This document shows, one piece after another, positions 6,798 to 16,217 of a DNA stretch of 64,000 nucleotides. The stretch spans positions 2,976,001-3,040,000 of the forward strand of contig OZ251578.1 in assembly GCA_965243835.1 (NCBI GenBank), given 5' to 3'. Below the pieces are notes generated by a model that ran no database searches, had not been told where the DNA came from, and saw nothing but the letters and a program-made list of their open reading frames with translations. A program made the translations under genes and the position numbers. Positions within the stretch are counted from its first letter, which is position 1. Each line of letters starts with the position of its first letter. The stretch comes from G965202665 sp965243835 (GTDB lineage: Bacteria; Actinomycetota; Acidimicrobiia; Spongiisociales; Spongiisociaceae).

Positions 6798-9220
6798 TCC
6801 GCCTCGTCGTTCAACACCGGAGCAAACGAGGTGAGCGTTACCCCTTCGTCCAGATTTTTGACACGCACCCCGGTGGATTCCCGCCGCTGACGGCTGATCG
6901 AGCCAATCTCCGTTTTGATCACCTGTCCGTCCGAGGAAACCACCAGCACCTCCCCCTCCGACGGCACCGCCCGCGCCCCGATCAACTCCCCCCGCACCGC
7001 GGTCAGCTTGTAGGCCTTGACGCCTTGACCGCCCCGTTTCTGCTGACGGAAAAGACCGATCTTGGTGCGTTTGCCGTAGCCGCCGGAGGTGAGCATCAGC
7101 ACCTCGTCCCCGGTTTCGCTTACCGAAGCCCCCACCACCTCGTCCCCTTCCCGCAATCTGATCCCCCGCACCCCCCGCGTGCCGCGACTCAAAGGACGCA
7201 ATTCATCCTCCGAGAAACGGATGGCCCGGCCATGCCGGGTGAACAGCAACACGTCGCTTTCCCCGTTGGTGGCGTGCACTTCCACCAGTTCATCCCCCTC
7301 GTTCATGCTGACGGCGATCAAAGTTCTACGGGGACTTTCGTATTGGCTGAACTTGGTGCGTTTTGCCTGGCCCAGCTTGGTGACCATTATCAGGTATTTG
7401 TAAGACTCGTAGTCGCGGGTGTCGATTATGGCCCGGATGCGCTCGTCGGGGGCGAAGGGGAGAACCGACTGCGCCAACACCCCCTTGGCGGTGCGGGACT
7501 GGCGGGGCAGCTCGTGGGCCTTGACGCGGTGCACCAGCCCCTTGTTGCTGAAAAACAGCAGGTAGGCATGAGCGGTGGTATGCAGGACATGCGTCAGATA
7601 GTCGCCCCCCTTGACGGACGCCCCTTTCACCCCTTTGCCCCCCCGGGCCTGTGAGCGGTACACCCCGGCGTCCACCGTTTTTACGTAACCTTTGGCGGAG
7701 GCGGTGACCACCAGCTCGTCGTCGGCTACCAGATCCTCGAAAGACAACTCGCCTTCATCGGGTTGAATGCGGGTGCGGCGCTCATCTCCATGCGCCCGGC
7801 GCGCCTCCCCCAACTCGGCGGCGATGATGGCCCGGCGGCGGGCCGGGTCTTCGAGAATGTCCCGCAAGTCGGCGATCAGCTCCCGCAGTTCCGCCAACTC
7901 CGCCCGCAGTTTCTCCGTCTCCAGGGAAGTCAGACGGCGCAACGGCATATCCAACACCGCCCGGGCCTGGATTTCGGTCAACTCGAAGCGCTCCATCAGG
8001 GCGATGCGGGCCTGGTCGGCTTCGGCGCTACGGCGGATGATGGCCACCACCTCGTCGATGTTGTCCACCGCCACCACCAACCCTTCCAGGATGTGGGCCC
8101 GGGCCAAGGCCCGGTCCAGCCGGAACCGGGTGCGCCGCTCGATGACCTCCATCTGATGATCCAGGAAATACTGAACCATCTCGGCGATGTTCAAGGTCTG
8201 GGGCACGCCGTCCACCAGGGCCACCGTGTTCACCCCGAAATTCTCCTGCAGTTGCGTCATCTTGTAGAGCTGGTTGAGCACCACTTGGGGAACGGCGCTC
8301 CGTTGCAACTCAATGACCAGCCGCACTCCCACCTTGGAGGAAGACTGGTTGTGCAGGTCGGCGATCCCGGTCACCCGCTTGTCCTGCACCAGGCCCGCGA
8401 TCTTCTCCATCACCCGATCCTGGCTCACCTGATAGGGCAACTCGGTGACGACGATGGCGGTGCGTCCTTTGCGCACTTCTTCTATGTCGGCCACCGCCCG
8501 CATCTTGACGGAGCCGCGCCCGGTGAGCAGGGCGTCCCGGATTCCATCGGTCCCCATCACCAGCCCCCCGGTGGGGAAATCGGGGCCTTTGATGATGGAA
8601 AGGTAGGACTCGGGCGGGGCATCCGGGTGCTCCAATCCGTACAGGCAGGCATCCACCGCCTCCCCCAGGTTGTGGGGGGGGATGTTGGTGGCCATTCCCA
8701 CCGCGATCCCCTGGCTGCCGTTGACCAGCAGATTGGGAAAGCGGGAGGGCAGAACCCGCGGCTCGGATTCGGAGCCGTCGAAGTTGTCGATGAAGTCCAC
8801 CGTGTCCTCGTCGATTCCGTCCAGCAACACCTCCGCCAGACGGGTCATGCGGCATTCGGTGTAGCGCATGGCCGCCGGGGGGTCGTCGGTGGTGCCGAAG
8901 TTGCCCTGCGGGTCCACCAGCGGGTAGCGCAGGCTGAAACCCTGACCCATGCGCACCAGGGAGTCGTAAATGGAGTCGTTGGAATGAGGATGGTATTTGC
9001 CGATCACCTCCCCCACCACCGTGGCCGACTTGCGGTGGGAAGCCCCCGGGGTCACCCCCATGTCGTCCATGGCGTAGATGATCCGCCGTTGCACCGGTTT
9101 CAACCCGTCCCGGACATCGGGCAGGGCCCGGGACACGATCACCGACATTGCGTAGTCGACGAACGACTTGGACATCTCCTCGTTGATATCGACCGGCGGA
9201 GGGAGGCGGCGCTCGGTCAT
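6794..9220 (-). CDS. gyrA: DNA gyrase subunit A
   Basis: 808 residues, the usual length. This subunit cleaves and rejoins DNA. The active-site Tyr is Y120 in A-A-M-R-Y-T-E-C-R-M. The winged-helix core, coiled coil and C-terminal beta-pinwheel are all present, the last with a GyrA-box-like Q-A-R-G-G-K-G. The quinolone-resistance-determining segment reads Y-H-P-H-S-N-D-S-I-Y-D. The common form is H-P-H-G-D-(S/A)-(A/S)-(V/I)-Y-D, so three adjacent positions differ from the usual residues, including Asp at the E. coli S83 equivalent. It lies four bases after gyrB and is coupled to the DUF3566 gene. Confidence 0.98.
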   Translation of the reverse strand: MTERRLPPPVDINEEMSKSFVDYAMSVIVSRALPDVRDGLKPVQRRIIYAMDDMGVTPGASHRKSATVVGEVIGKYHPHSNDSIYDSLVRMGQGFSLRYPLVDPQGNFGTTDDPPAAMRYTECRMTRLAEVLLDGIDEDTVDFIDNFDGSESEPRVLPSRFPNLLVNGSQGIAVGMATNIPPHNLGEAVDACLYGLEHPDAPPESYLSIIKGPDFPTGGLVMGTDGIRDALLTGRGSVKMRAVADIEEVRKGRTAIVVTELPYQVSQDRVMEKIAGLVQDKRVTGIADLHNQSSSKVGVRLVIELQRSAVPQVVLNQLYKMTQLQENFGVNTVALVDGVPQTLNIAEMVQYFLDHQMEVIERRTRFRLDRALARAHILEGLVVAVDNIDEVVAIIRRSAEADQARIALMERFELTEIQARAVLDMPLRRLTSLETEKLRAELAELRELIADLRDILEDPARRRAIIAAELGEARRAHGDERRTRIQPDEGELSFEDLVADDELVVTASAKGYVKTVDAGVYRSQARGGKGVKGASVKGGDYLTHVLHTTAHAYLLFFSNKGLVHRVKAHELPRQSRTAKGVLAQSVLPFAPDERIRAIIDTRDYESYKYLIMVTKLGQAKRTKFSQYESPRRTLIAVSMNEGDELVEVHATNGESDVLLFTRHGRAIRFSEDELRPLSRGTRGVRGIRLREGDEVVGASVSETGDEVLMLTSGGYGKRTKIGLFRQQKRGGQGVKAYKLTAVRGELIGARAVPSEGEVLVVSSDGQVIKTEIGSISRQRRESTGVRVKNLDEGVTLTSFAPVLNDEAE

Positions 9221-9223
9221 AAC

Positions 9224-11131
9224 TCAGATATCCAGGAACCGGACATCGCCCGCGTTGCGCTGGATGAACTGCTTGCGGGCCGCCACGTCATCGCCCATCA
9301 GCACCGAGAACCGCTCGTCGGCCAGGGCGGCGTCCTCCAACTGCACTCGCACCAGGGTGCGTGTTTCCGGGTCCAGGGAGGTGACGCTCAACTCCATGTC
9401 GTTCATCTCCCCCAAGCCTTTGAAGCGGGTGGGTTTGGCCTTGGGATGGTCCCGGCGAAACTTTTCCAGGGCTTCGTCGTCGGCCAGATAGTGGACTTTC
9501 TTGCCTACTTTCACCCGGTACAAGGGCGGGACCGCGATGTACACGTTCCCGTTTTCGAGCAACTCCCGCATGTGGCGGAACAGGAAAGTCAGGAGCAGGG
9601 TGCGGATGTGGGCCCCGTCCACATCGGCGTCGGTGAGCAACACCACCTTGTCGTAGCGGCGCTTGGCGATGTCGAAATCCTCGCCGATGCCGGTGCCGAT
9701 GGCGGTGATCAGGGCCTGAATTTCCTTGTTCTGCAAGGCTTTGACCAAGCGGGCTTTCTCCACGTTGAGAATCTTGCCCCGGATGGGAAGCACCGCCTGG
9801 AACTCCGAGTCGCGGCCGTTCTTGGCCGGGCCGGCCGCCGAATCCCCCTCCACGATGAACAACTCGGAGCGGTCGGCGTCCCGGGTGGCGCAGTCCACCA
9901 GTTTGCCGGGCAGGGTGGAGGAGCCGAGCAACGACTTGCGGCGGATCATTTCCCTAGTCTTGCGGGCGGCTTCCCGGGCATGTTGCGCGGAGCGGGCTTT
10001 TTCCACGATGCGCCGGGCCTCGGACGAGTAACGCTCCAGCCATTCCGGCAACATCCGGTTGAGCATTTTCTGCACGTAACTGCGTATCTCGGTGTTGCCC
10101 AACTTGGTTTTGGTCTGCCCCTCGAACTGGGGGTTGCGCACCTTGACCGAAATCACCGCCGTCAGCCCCTCCCGCACATCCTCCCCGGTCAGGTTGCTGT
10201 CCTTCTCCTTGAGCAGGCCTTTGGTGCGGGCGAAGTCGTTGACCGCCTTGGTGAGGGCGGTGCGAAACCCCTCCTCGTGGGAGCCGCCCTCATGGGTGTT
10301 GATGTTGTTGGCGAAACTGAGGACGCTCTCGCTGTAGGAGGATGTCCACTGCATGGCGACGTCCAGTTGCGCGTCCTCGGCCTGGTCCTCCAAATGGATG
10401 ATGTGCGCATGCAACGGGTCGCGGGTGCTGTTCAGGTGCTTCACGAAGTCCGACAAACCCCCTTTGTAGAGAAACTGGTCGGCGCGGCCGGAGCGGTCAT
10501 CCCGCAACCGAATGCACAGGTTGCGGTTGAGAAAGGCCAACTCCCGCAGGCGCCCGGCCACCGTTTCGTAGTTGAAGGAGGTGGTGTCGGTGAACACCTG
10601 CGGGTCCGGCCAAAACGTGATGGTGGTCCCGGTGCGGGCCAGTCGGCGTCCTTTGCGCACTTCGGTCTGCGCCGGCTTGCCTCGGATGAACTCCTGCGTC
10701 CAGGCGAAACCGTCCCGCACCACCTCCGCCTCCAAACGCTCCGACAGGGCGTTCACCACCGCCATCCCCACCCCGTGCAGGCCGCCGGAAACGGTGTAGG
10801 CCCCCTCCTCGAACTTGCCGCCCGAGTGGAGGGTGGTGAGCACGGTGGTCAAAGCGGAGCGGCGGGTCTTGGAATGCCGGGCCACCGGAATGCCGCGGCC
10901 GTTGTCCACCACCCGGCACCCCCCGTCGGACAGGAGCGTCACGTCGATGCGGTCCGCATAGCCGGCCACCGCCTCGTCCACCGAGTTGTCGACGATTTCC
11001 CATACCAGATGGTGCAGACCGCGCGGGCCGGTGGTTCCGATGTACATACCGGGCCGCTTGCGAACCGCTTCCATGCCTTCTAGGACTTTGATGTCTTTGG
11101 CGCCGTAATCCGACGCTTGTCTAGTAGTCAC
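9224..11131 (-). CDS. gyrB: DNA gyrase subunit B
   Basis: 635 residues, the short gyrase B type. The GHKL ATPase domain has E-I-V-D-N-S-V-D-E-A near residue 46 and the G-L-H-G-V-G-M-A lid loop. The Toprim domain has E-G-D-S-A-A-G and the metal-binding D-A-D-V-D-G-A-H. The C-terminus has the G-L-G-E-M-N motif. With GyrA it introduces negative supercoils. The N-terminus M-T-T-R-Q-A-S-D-Y-G-A-K-D-I-K-V-L-E-G is normal, supporting the start. The 246 bases between gyrB and dciA hold the probable promoter of the gyrase operon. Confidence 0.98.
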   Translation of the reverse strand: MTTRQASDYGAKDIKVLEGMEAVRKRPGMYIGTTGPRGLHHLVWEIVDNSVDEAVAGYADRIDVTLLSDGGCRVVDNGRGIPVARHSKTRRSALTTVLTTLHSGGKFEEGAYTVSGGLHGVGMAVVNALSERLEAEVVRDGFAWTQEFIRGKPAQTEVRKGRRLARTGTTITFWPDPQVFTDTTSFNYETVAGRLRELAFLNRNLCIRLRDDRSGRADQFLYKGGLSDFVKHLNSTRDPLHAHIIHLEDQAEDAQLDVAMQWTSSYSESVLSFANNINTHEGGSHEEGFRTALTKAVNDFARTKGLLKEKDSNLTGEDVREGLTAVISVKVRNPQFEGQTKTKLGNTEIRSYVQKMLNRMLPEWLERYSSEARRIVEKARSAQHAREAARKTREMIRRKSLLGSSTLPGKLVDCATRDADRSELFIVEGDSAAGPAKNGRDSEFQAVLPIRGKILNVEKARLVKALQNKEIQALITAIGTGIGEDFDIAKRRYDKVVLLTDADVDGAHIRTLLLTFLFRHMRELLENGNVYIAVPPLYRVKVGKKVHYLADDEALEKFRRDHPKAKPTRFKGLGEMNDMELSVTSLDPETRTLVRVQLEDAALADERFSVLMGDDVAARKQFIQRNAGDVRFLDI

Positions 11132-11333
11132 TCGTCCGCTTTCTCCCGTCGCGGAGCCCGCTGTGCGGGCTTTCGTTCACCATCGCCCCGCCCGCCGCGG
11201 GCAACCCGCAGGCGACGGCGCCTTGTTCGCGGCCGGCCTCTCCCCGGCCGCTTCCCCCTCCCGCCCGGCACTCCGCAAACCAGTACGACGACGGCGCATC
11301 CACCCGGCGTCCGCCTCCCTGCCCGCAGTGTCC

Positions 11334-11362
11334 ATTCTAGTCGGGTCCTGAGATAAACCCAA
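11334..11362 (-). promoter_or_regulatory. Candidate promoter for gyrBA
   Basis: On the minus strand TTGGGT (11362-11357) is followed after 17 bases by TAGAAT (11339-11334). This would give a leader of about 200 nt before gyrB. The -10 is good and the -35 weak. The rest of 11132-11333 is GC-rich with small inverted repeats and no gene. Confidence 0.4.
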
Positions 11363-11377
11363 GCCTTTCCAATCAGG

Positions 11378-11725
11378 CTAAAAACCCTGGTAAAACGGGG
11401 TTTTCAAGCCATCAACGGACGAGGGACGACGGGCGGGGGCGGCCACCTTGACGGAGCGGATCACCCCCGGCCCGAAATGCCGTTCCAGTCGCGCTTGCAA
11501 CTTCGGGGCCGAATAGGCCAGCACCCGGACCAGGGCGGCCTCGGAGGCCCGCACCAGAAGCTCCCCATGCCGGACCGCCGCCGGGGAGCTGGCCCCCGCC
11601 CAGGGCGGCCCGGCCAACTCGTCCCACCGCCCGGTAAGTTCCTCCAACACCGGCAAGGGCGCCAACCCCAACCGGGTGAAAATCTCATCCAGTTCCCGGC
11701 GCAGGGGGGACATTTCACCGCTCAT
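11378..11725 (-). CDS. dciA: DciA family (DUF721) replicative-helicase partner
   Basis: 115 residues from an ATG that overlaps the recF stop (ATGA). DUF721/DciA proteins are thought to help load or regulate DnaB helicase in bacteria without DnaC. The sequence has the expected N-terminal L-x-x-L-G-L-A-P-L helix, a central W-D-E-L-A-G-P segment, and the beta-rich H-G-E-L-L-V-R-A-S...W-x-x-x-L-like region with A-P-K-L-Q-A-R-L. Position between recF and gyrB matches Rv0004 in mycobacteria. The last codons double as a terminator-like hairpin. Confidence 0.85.
   Translation of the reverse strand: MSGEMSPLRRELDEIFTRLGLAPLPVLEELTGRWDELAGPPWAGASSPAAVRHGELLVRASEAALVRVLAYSAPKLQARLERHFGPGVIRSVKVAAPARRPSSVDGLKTPFYQGF
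11380..11404 (-). terminator. Intrinsic-terminator-like hairpin inside the end of dciA
   Basis: The minus strand reads AAAACCC, a 10-nt loop, then GGGTTTT and one more T: a 7-bp stem with a U-run. It lies within the last eight codons and stop of dciA. It would end the dnaA-dnaN-recF-dciA transcript and separate it from gyrBA. The G-C part of the stem is short, so strength is uncertain. Confidence 0.5.
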
Positions 11726-12804
11726 CGCACCGCCCCTTCCGCTACCGACCACCGCCTCCCCCCCACCGGCGCCTCATCCGCGCGGGCGGTGGTGATGATG
11801 GTCTGGGCCGCAGGCAACGCCCCCACCAGGCCGGCCGAACGTTGCGCATCCAACTCGGAGAACACATCGTCCAGCAGGAGCAAAGGAGCGCAACCGGTTT
11901 TGCTCCGCACCGCGGCGTGGGCAGCCAGCCGCACCGCCAGGGCCAACGTGCGCTGTTCGCCCTGACTGGCCCTGGTGCGGGAGTCCCGCTCCCCCAGCCG
12001 CATAACCAGGTCATCCCGGTGCGGCCCGGCGGTGGACGCCCGACGTTCCATGTCGTCGGTTCGGGAACGGACCAGGGCCGCGGCCAACCGGTCGGACCAA
12101 TCCCCATCCCCGGCCTCCGCCCACCCGGCCCGGTACTCCAACCGGACGGCGGTTTCCGAAGCGGACAATTTCTGATACATAGCGGCGGTCTCCTCGTGCA
12201 GGGCGGCGATGGTCGCCTGCCGTCTATCCATCAGTTTGCCCCCCGCCTGTGACAAACGGCCGTCCCACACCTCCAGGGTGGCGGGATCGGCCCCTCGCCC
12301 CTGTTGCCGGAGCAGGGCGTTGCGTTGCCGGAGGGCCCTTTCGTAATCTTGTTGATCCCGGTGGGCCCCCGGCCAGATCTGCACCGCCGTCGCATCCAGC
12401 AAGTCGCGGCGATAGGCGGGCCCCCGTTTCACGAAATCCAGATCGTCGGGCAGGAACACGATGGCGCGCACCGCCCCCAACAGGTCGGCGGACCGGGACA
12501 GGCGCCGCCGGTTCAATTGGGCGCGGCGCCGCCCCGCGACCGGTATTTCCACCTCCACCAGGGACTCGGAGCCGCCCTGCTCCAACTGCCCGCGCACTAC
12601 GCACCGCTCGGCCCCGGCGGACACCAACTCGGAATCGGGGACGCGCCGGAAAGACCGGAGAGAAGCCAGATAACCGACGGCCTCCAACAAGTTGGTCTTG
12701 CCGACTGCGTTGCCGCCCGTCAGCACATTAACCGACGGGTCGGGTTCCCAACGCAGGCTCCGGTAGCTGCGAAACTCCCGCAACTCCAGCCAGGCAAGAC
12801 CCAT
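11722..12804 (-). CDS. recF: DNA replication and repair protein RecF
   Basis: 360 residues. This SMC-like ATPase helps load RecA at gaps. Walker A is G-G-N-A-V-G-K-T-N-L-L-E at about residues 31-42. The signature S-Q-G-E-Q-R-T-L-A-L-A and Walker B P-L-L-L-L-D-D-V-F-S-E-L-D lie in the C-terminal third. The N-terminus W-L-E-L-R-E-F-R-S-Y-R is typical. It lies between dnaN and dciA, the conserved order. Confidence 0.96.
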   Translation of the reverse strand: MGLAWLELREFRSYRSLRWEPDPSVNVLTGGNAVGKTNLLEAVGYLASLRSFRRVPDSELVSAGAERCVVRGQLEQGGSESLVEVEIPVAGRRRAQLNRRRLSRSADLLGAVRAIVFLPDDLDFVKRGPAYRRDLLDATAVQIWPGAHRDQQDYERALRQRNALLRQQGRGADPATLEVWDGRLSQAGGKLMDRRQATIAALHEETAAMYQKLSASETAVRLEYRAGWAEAGDGDWSDRLAAALVRSRTDDMERRASTAGPHRDDLVMRLGERDSRTRASQGEQRTLALAVRLAAHAAVRSKTGCAPLLLLDDVFSELDAQRSAGLVGALPAAQTIITTARADEAPVGGRRWSVAEGAVR

Positions 12805-12826
12805 CGCCGCCGCCGGGGCCGGGTCT

Positions 12827-14044
12827 TCAGACGCGGACCGGCATCAGCAGATACTGGAAGTCGTCCTGTTCCCGGCCTTTGATCAATCCCGGCTTGAGGC
12901 CGTCCACCACCTCCAAGGTGACCTGCTCGGTCTCGACGGCCGCCACCCCGTCCCGGACGTAGCCGTGGTTGAAAGCCACGTCGATCTCTTCCTCTTCGCC
13001 GTCGAAGGAGCCGGGGATCAACTCCGACTCGCTGCCCACATCCTGCCGGTTGACGGACAGGCTGGCCCCCTTGGCGTCCAGCTTGAGCTTGATGGGAATA
13101 TGATCTTCGGCCACAATCGCCGCCCGGCCGATCGCCTCCAGCATCTGATCCTTGTGGAAGGTCAGACGGTTGGGATGACTGTCGGGGAGCAACTGCCGGT
13201 AGTTGGGGAACGTCCCGTCGATGAGCCGCAGGCTGAGCGTGCCCCGCTCGGAGGCGAACACCGCGTTGCGCTCGTCGATCGCCACCGACACTTCATCGGC
13301 CCCCACCGTACGCTCCAACTCGCTCAGACCGCGGGCGGGAACCAAACCGGAGCCGCTCAAACTCACCTCCGGAAGATCCCGCACCGCCAACCGGTAGGAG
13401 TCGGTGGCCACCAGCCGCATCCCCCCGTCTTCGCTTTCAATCTGCACCCCGGTGAGGATGGGACGCGCTTCGTCCGAGGATGCGGCTACCGTCACCTGGG
13501 CGATGGCGGCCGCCAACTTTTTGCCGGACACGGTGACCGCATCCACCAAATTGGGATCCTCCAAATTGGGGAAATCGTCCACCGACATAACCCGGACGCT
13601 GAAGCGGGGCCCGTCCTCCCCCGATCCCTGGCCGGAGATTTCCACCGCCCCCTCCGTCTCGCTGATGGTGATGGCCCCTTCCGGCATCTTGCGCAGGACG
13701 TCCGTAATCAACTTGCTGGGCACCACGCACCGCCCCTCGGAAAGCACGCTCACCTCCACGGTGGTACGAACAGTGACGTCCAAGCTGGACCCGGTGATGC
13801 GCAACCGGCCTCCGTCCGCCTCGCACAACACCCCCTGTAGAATGGGCATGGAGGTGCGGGAACCGACTCCCCGGCCCGAACGGGAGAACCCATCCACCAG
13901 TTCATCCCGGTCGGCCCGTATCTCCAACCGGTCGCCGCCGGAGACCGCCAGACCAGCCTCTTCCTCCGGCGGATTCTCTTCCCCGGCGGGTTCAGCCAAC
14001 CCGGCCGACGCGTCAGAACCAGTTTCGGTGTGCTCGATTTCCAC
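12827..14044 (-). CDS. dnaN: DNA polymerase III beta clamp
   Basis: 405 residues from a GTG start with an AAAGGAAA ribosome site. The three clamp domains are recognisable: R-T-S-M-P-I-L-Q-G-V near residue 63, the central S-S-D-E-A-R-P-I-L-T-G-V, and the C-terminal end Y-L-L-M-P-V-R-V. The first ~38 residues are an acidic Glu/Ala/Pro-rich extension that ordinary clamps (about 370-380 residues) lack. A later start cannot be excluded, but the GTG has the better ribosome site. The clamp tethers the polymerase and follows dnaA as usual. Confidence 0.96.
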   Translation of the reverse strand: MEIEHTETGSDASAGLAEPAGEENPPEEEAGLAVSGGDRLEIRADRDELVDGFSRSGRGVGSRTSMPILQGVLCEADGGRLRITGSSLDVTVRTTVEVSVLSEGRCVVPSKLITDVLRKMPEGAITISETEGAVEISGQGSGEDGPRFSVRVMSVDDFPNLEDPNLVDAVTVSGKKLAAAIAQVTVAASSDEARPILTGVQIESEDGGMRLVATDSYRLAVRDLPEVSLSGSGLVPARGLSELERTVGADEVSVAIDERNAVFASERGTLSLRLIDGTFPNYRQLLPDSHPNRLTFHKDQMLEAIGRAAIVAEDHIPIKLKLDAKGASLSVNRQDVGSESELIPGSFDGEEEEIDVAFNHGYVRDGVAAVETEQVTLEVVDGLKPGLIKGREQDDFQYLLMPVRV

Positions 14045-14252
14045 GGTGTTTCCTTTCTCCTATGGTTACTTTGTTTATATTAGCATATTATAAGTTGTCG
14101 TAGTAGACAATGTGCATATGTGGACAATCCGGTAAAAGGGCAGGTCGCGGGCGATTTGCGCCGGGCGCCGGGGGTGTGGATGGGCGTCAGGTTATGCACC
14201 GTCGCCATGGAGCGGGGGCTTTGGTGCGGGGAAAAGAGGGCGGGTCTGTGGT
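14045..14252. other. oriC: Probable origin of replication (dnaA-dnaN intergenic)
   Basis: This 208-base gap holds an AT-rich stretch at about 14064-14098, a plausible unwinding element in otherwise GC-rich DNA. A perfect actinobacterial DnaA box, TTGTCCACA, lies on the minus strand at 14119-14127. Weaker box-like matches follow near 14174 and 14191. In mycobacteria and Streptomyces oriC lies between dnaA and dnaN. Divergent gene orientation on either side of dnaA also fits an origin here. More boxes lie upstream of dnaA (15680-15712). Confidence 0.65.
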
Positions 14253-15644
14253 TCATTTTTCGGATAGGGAGTCCGCCAGGCCGGTTACCGTATCGCTGAG
14301 CTCCAAGTCGGAGGCCAAGCGGTTGCGCATCTTGTTGTAGGCGTGCATGGCGGTGGTGTGGTCGCGTTCTCCGAACAGCTTGCCGATTTTGGGGAAGGAC
14401 AGGTTGATAATGTCCCGGCACAGGTACATCGCCACTTGGCGGGCCAGCACCAGTTCCGCCTTGCGGCTGGGGCCTTCCAGGTCGGCCAGCGAGAAACCGA
14501 ACAAGATGGCGGTTTTGGCCGCGATTTCCGGGCCGGTGGGGGGACGGCCGGCGAAGACGGGCATCATGTCCCGGAGGGCGGTTTCCGCCAGCTCCAACGT
14601 GATGGGGCCTTTCTGCAGGTCGGCGCAGGCCGCCACCCGGTTGAGGGCCCCTTCCAACTCGCGGATGTTGTCGGTGATATTGCGGGCGATGAACTCCAAT
14701 ACCGCGTTGGGGGCGGGAACCCGGGCCAGCTCGGCGTTGCGGCGCAGGATGGCCAACCGGGTTTCCACATCGGGGGGGCCGATGTCGGCCATCAGGCCGG
14801 AGGTGAATCGGGAACGGAGTCGTTCTTCGATGCCCGTCAGGTCTTTGGGGGGGCGGTCGCAGGTGAGGATGATCTGCTTGTCGGCTTCCTGGAGGGTGTT
14901 GAATGTGTGGAAAACCTCCTCTAAGACTTGTTCTTTGCCTTCGAAGAACTGGATGTCGTCCACCAGTAGCAGGTCGGAGCTGCGGTAGCGTTGCTTGAAC
15001 TCGTCCATCCGCTTGCGCCGTATGCTGTCGATGAACTCGTTCACGAAGCTCTCCGAGGTCGCGTAACGTATGCGGGCCCCGGGGCGTATGGCCCGGGTGT
15101 GATGGCTGACGGCGTGCAACAGGTGGGTTTTCCCCAGGCCGGCCGCTCCGTACAGGAACAACGGGTTGTAGCGGTCGCCGGGTTGCTCGGCGACCGCCTT
15201 GGCGGCTGCCAAGGCCAGTCTGTTGGACGACCCGGCGATGAAGTTGTCGAAAATGTACTTGTCGAGCAGTCGGGCGGGGCCGAGGCCGTTGCCGGAGTCC
15301 GGCGCCGGGGCCGGCGGCGTCGCGGACGGGCCGGTCGGGGCCGGTCGATGGGCGGGGACCGGAGCGGAACCGGTGACCGAGAGGGAGGCGGCCAGCTCGG
15401 CCACCGCGTATTCCACCGAGGCGGGGGATCCGAGATGTTCTTCGGCCGCCTGGTCCAGCAGGTGCTGGTAGTTCTCGCTCAGCCATTGGCTGTGGAAGGC
15501 GTTGGGCGAGATCACGCGCAACACCCGTTCATCGATTTCGAAGTGCACGGAGGAGAACCATGTGCTCCATTTCATGGTCGATATTCGGGACTGGAGGGAC
15601 TCCACTAGTTGTTGATCTTCCTGGATGGTTTGTACTTGCGTCAC
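14253..15644 (-). CDS. dnaA: Chromosomal replication initiator DnaA
   Basis: 463 residues from the chosen GTG, which has GGGAGG nine bases upstream; a TTG 19 codons earlier is less likely. Domain I (about 1-85) is followed by a Pro/Ala-rich domain II. The AAA+ domain III has Walker A Y-G-A-A-G-L-G-K-T-H-L-L-H and Walker B L-L-L-V-D-D-I-Q-F-F. Domain IV has the DnaA-box-binding signature G-E-R-D-H-T-T-A-M-H-A-Y. It melts oriC and recruits the helicase. It is transcribed away from rpmH and toward dnaN. Confidence 0.97.
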   Translation of the reverse strand: MTQVQTIQEDQQLVESLQSRISTMKWSTWFSSVHFEIDERVLRVISPNAFHSQWLSENYQHLLDQAAEEHLGSPASVEYAVAELAASLSVTGSAPVPAHRPAPTGPSATPPAPAPDSGNGLGPARLLDKYIFDNFIAGSSNRLALAAAKAVAEQPGDRYNPLFLYGAAGLGKTHLLHAVSHHTRAIRPGARIRYATSESFVNEFIDSIRRKRMDEFKQRYRSSDLLLVDDIQFFEGKEQVLEEVFHTFNTLQEADKQIILTCDRPPKDLTGIEERLRSRFTSGLMADIGPPDVETRLAILRRNAELARVPAPNAVLEFIARNITDNIRELEGALNRVAACADLQKGPITLELAETALRDMMPVFAGRPPTGPEIAAKTAILFGFSLADLEGPSRKAELVLARQVAMYLCRDIINLSFPKIGKLFGERDHTTAMHAYNKMRNRLASDLELSDTVTGLADSLSEK

Positions 15645-15679
15645 CGCTTTGGCCTCCCGATTCTGATGCGCCGTTACGG

Positions 15680-15712
15680 ATATCCACAACCCTTTCCACA
15701 ACTTGTGGAGAA
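15680..15712. promoter_or_regulatory. DnaA-box cluster upstream of dnaA
   Basis: Three box-like sites lie within 33 bases: ATATCCACA (15680-15688), CTTTCCACA (15692-15700) and, on the minus strand, TTCTCCACA (15704-15712). The middle forms a perfect 13-base palindrome, CCACAACTTGTGG, at 15696-15708. They could autoregulate dnaA or belong to a bipartite origin. The rest of 15713-16090 has no recognisable gene. Confidence 0.6.
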
Positions 15713-16090
15713 AATGTGCGGATTATGACGGCGCTGCGGCCCTTGCGGCCGAGACCGTTTATGTTCCCGTTGGGCTGGAAGCGGGGCCGGTCGCCGTCGC
15801 CCGTTTTCCGCGCCTCCCTTTTGGTGAGGAGAATACACCGTCGCCCCGGTCCCGCAAGAGCGGGAAAAACCCCGGCCGGGCTCCGTTCGCGGAGGGCGAA
15901 TTTCCTAGTAGATGGCATAATGCCCTCTCCCCCGCCGCTACCTGCGGGCTAAATCGGCCTTAAAGTAGTTTTCGCGTTCTAGATTTTTTATTCGCGACCT
16001 GCTCGCCCGTCGCTACTTGCGAAGAGCCGTCTGTTGCCCCCCGTAACGGCTGCGTAACCGCTGTTTGGCGGGAGCGGGGGCGGCTCGGCT

Positions 16091-16120
16091 TTGACAAACG
16101 GGAGGCGATTGTCGTAGTAT
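16091..16120 (+). promoter_or_regulatory. Promoter of the rpmH operon
   Basis: TTGACA (16091-16096), an 18-base spacer and TAGTAT (16115-16120) form a strong housekeeping-type promoter. Transcription would begin near 16127, giving a leader of about 90 nt before rpmH. Confidence 0.75.
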
Positions 16121-16217
16121 GGCGACCGGGCGCGCCCCGGGCCGGGATGTCGCACGAAAGACGAGGAACCTCCGCTCCCGGCCGGGATCGGGAATACAGC
16201 CGCAGGGAGATGCCATC

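Noticed and set aside
7763..11083. 1,106-codon ORF on the plus strand
   Set aside because: It is antisense to gyrA and gyrB, which have unmistakable motifs. Long antisense frames are normal in GC-rich coding DNA.
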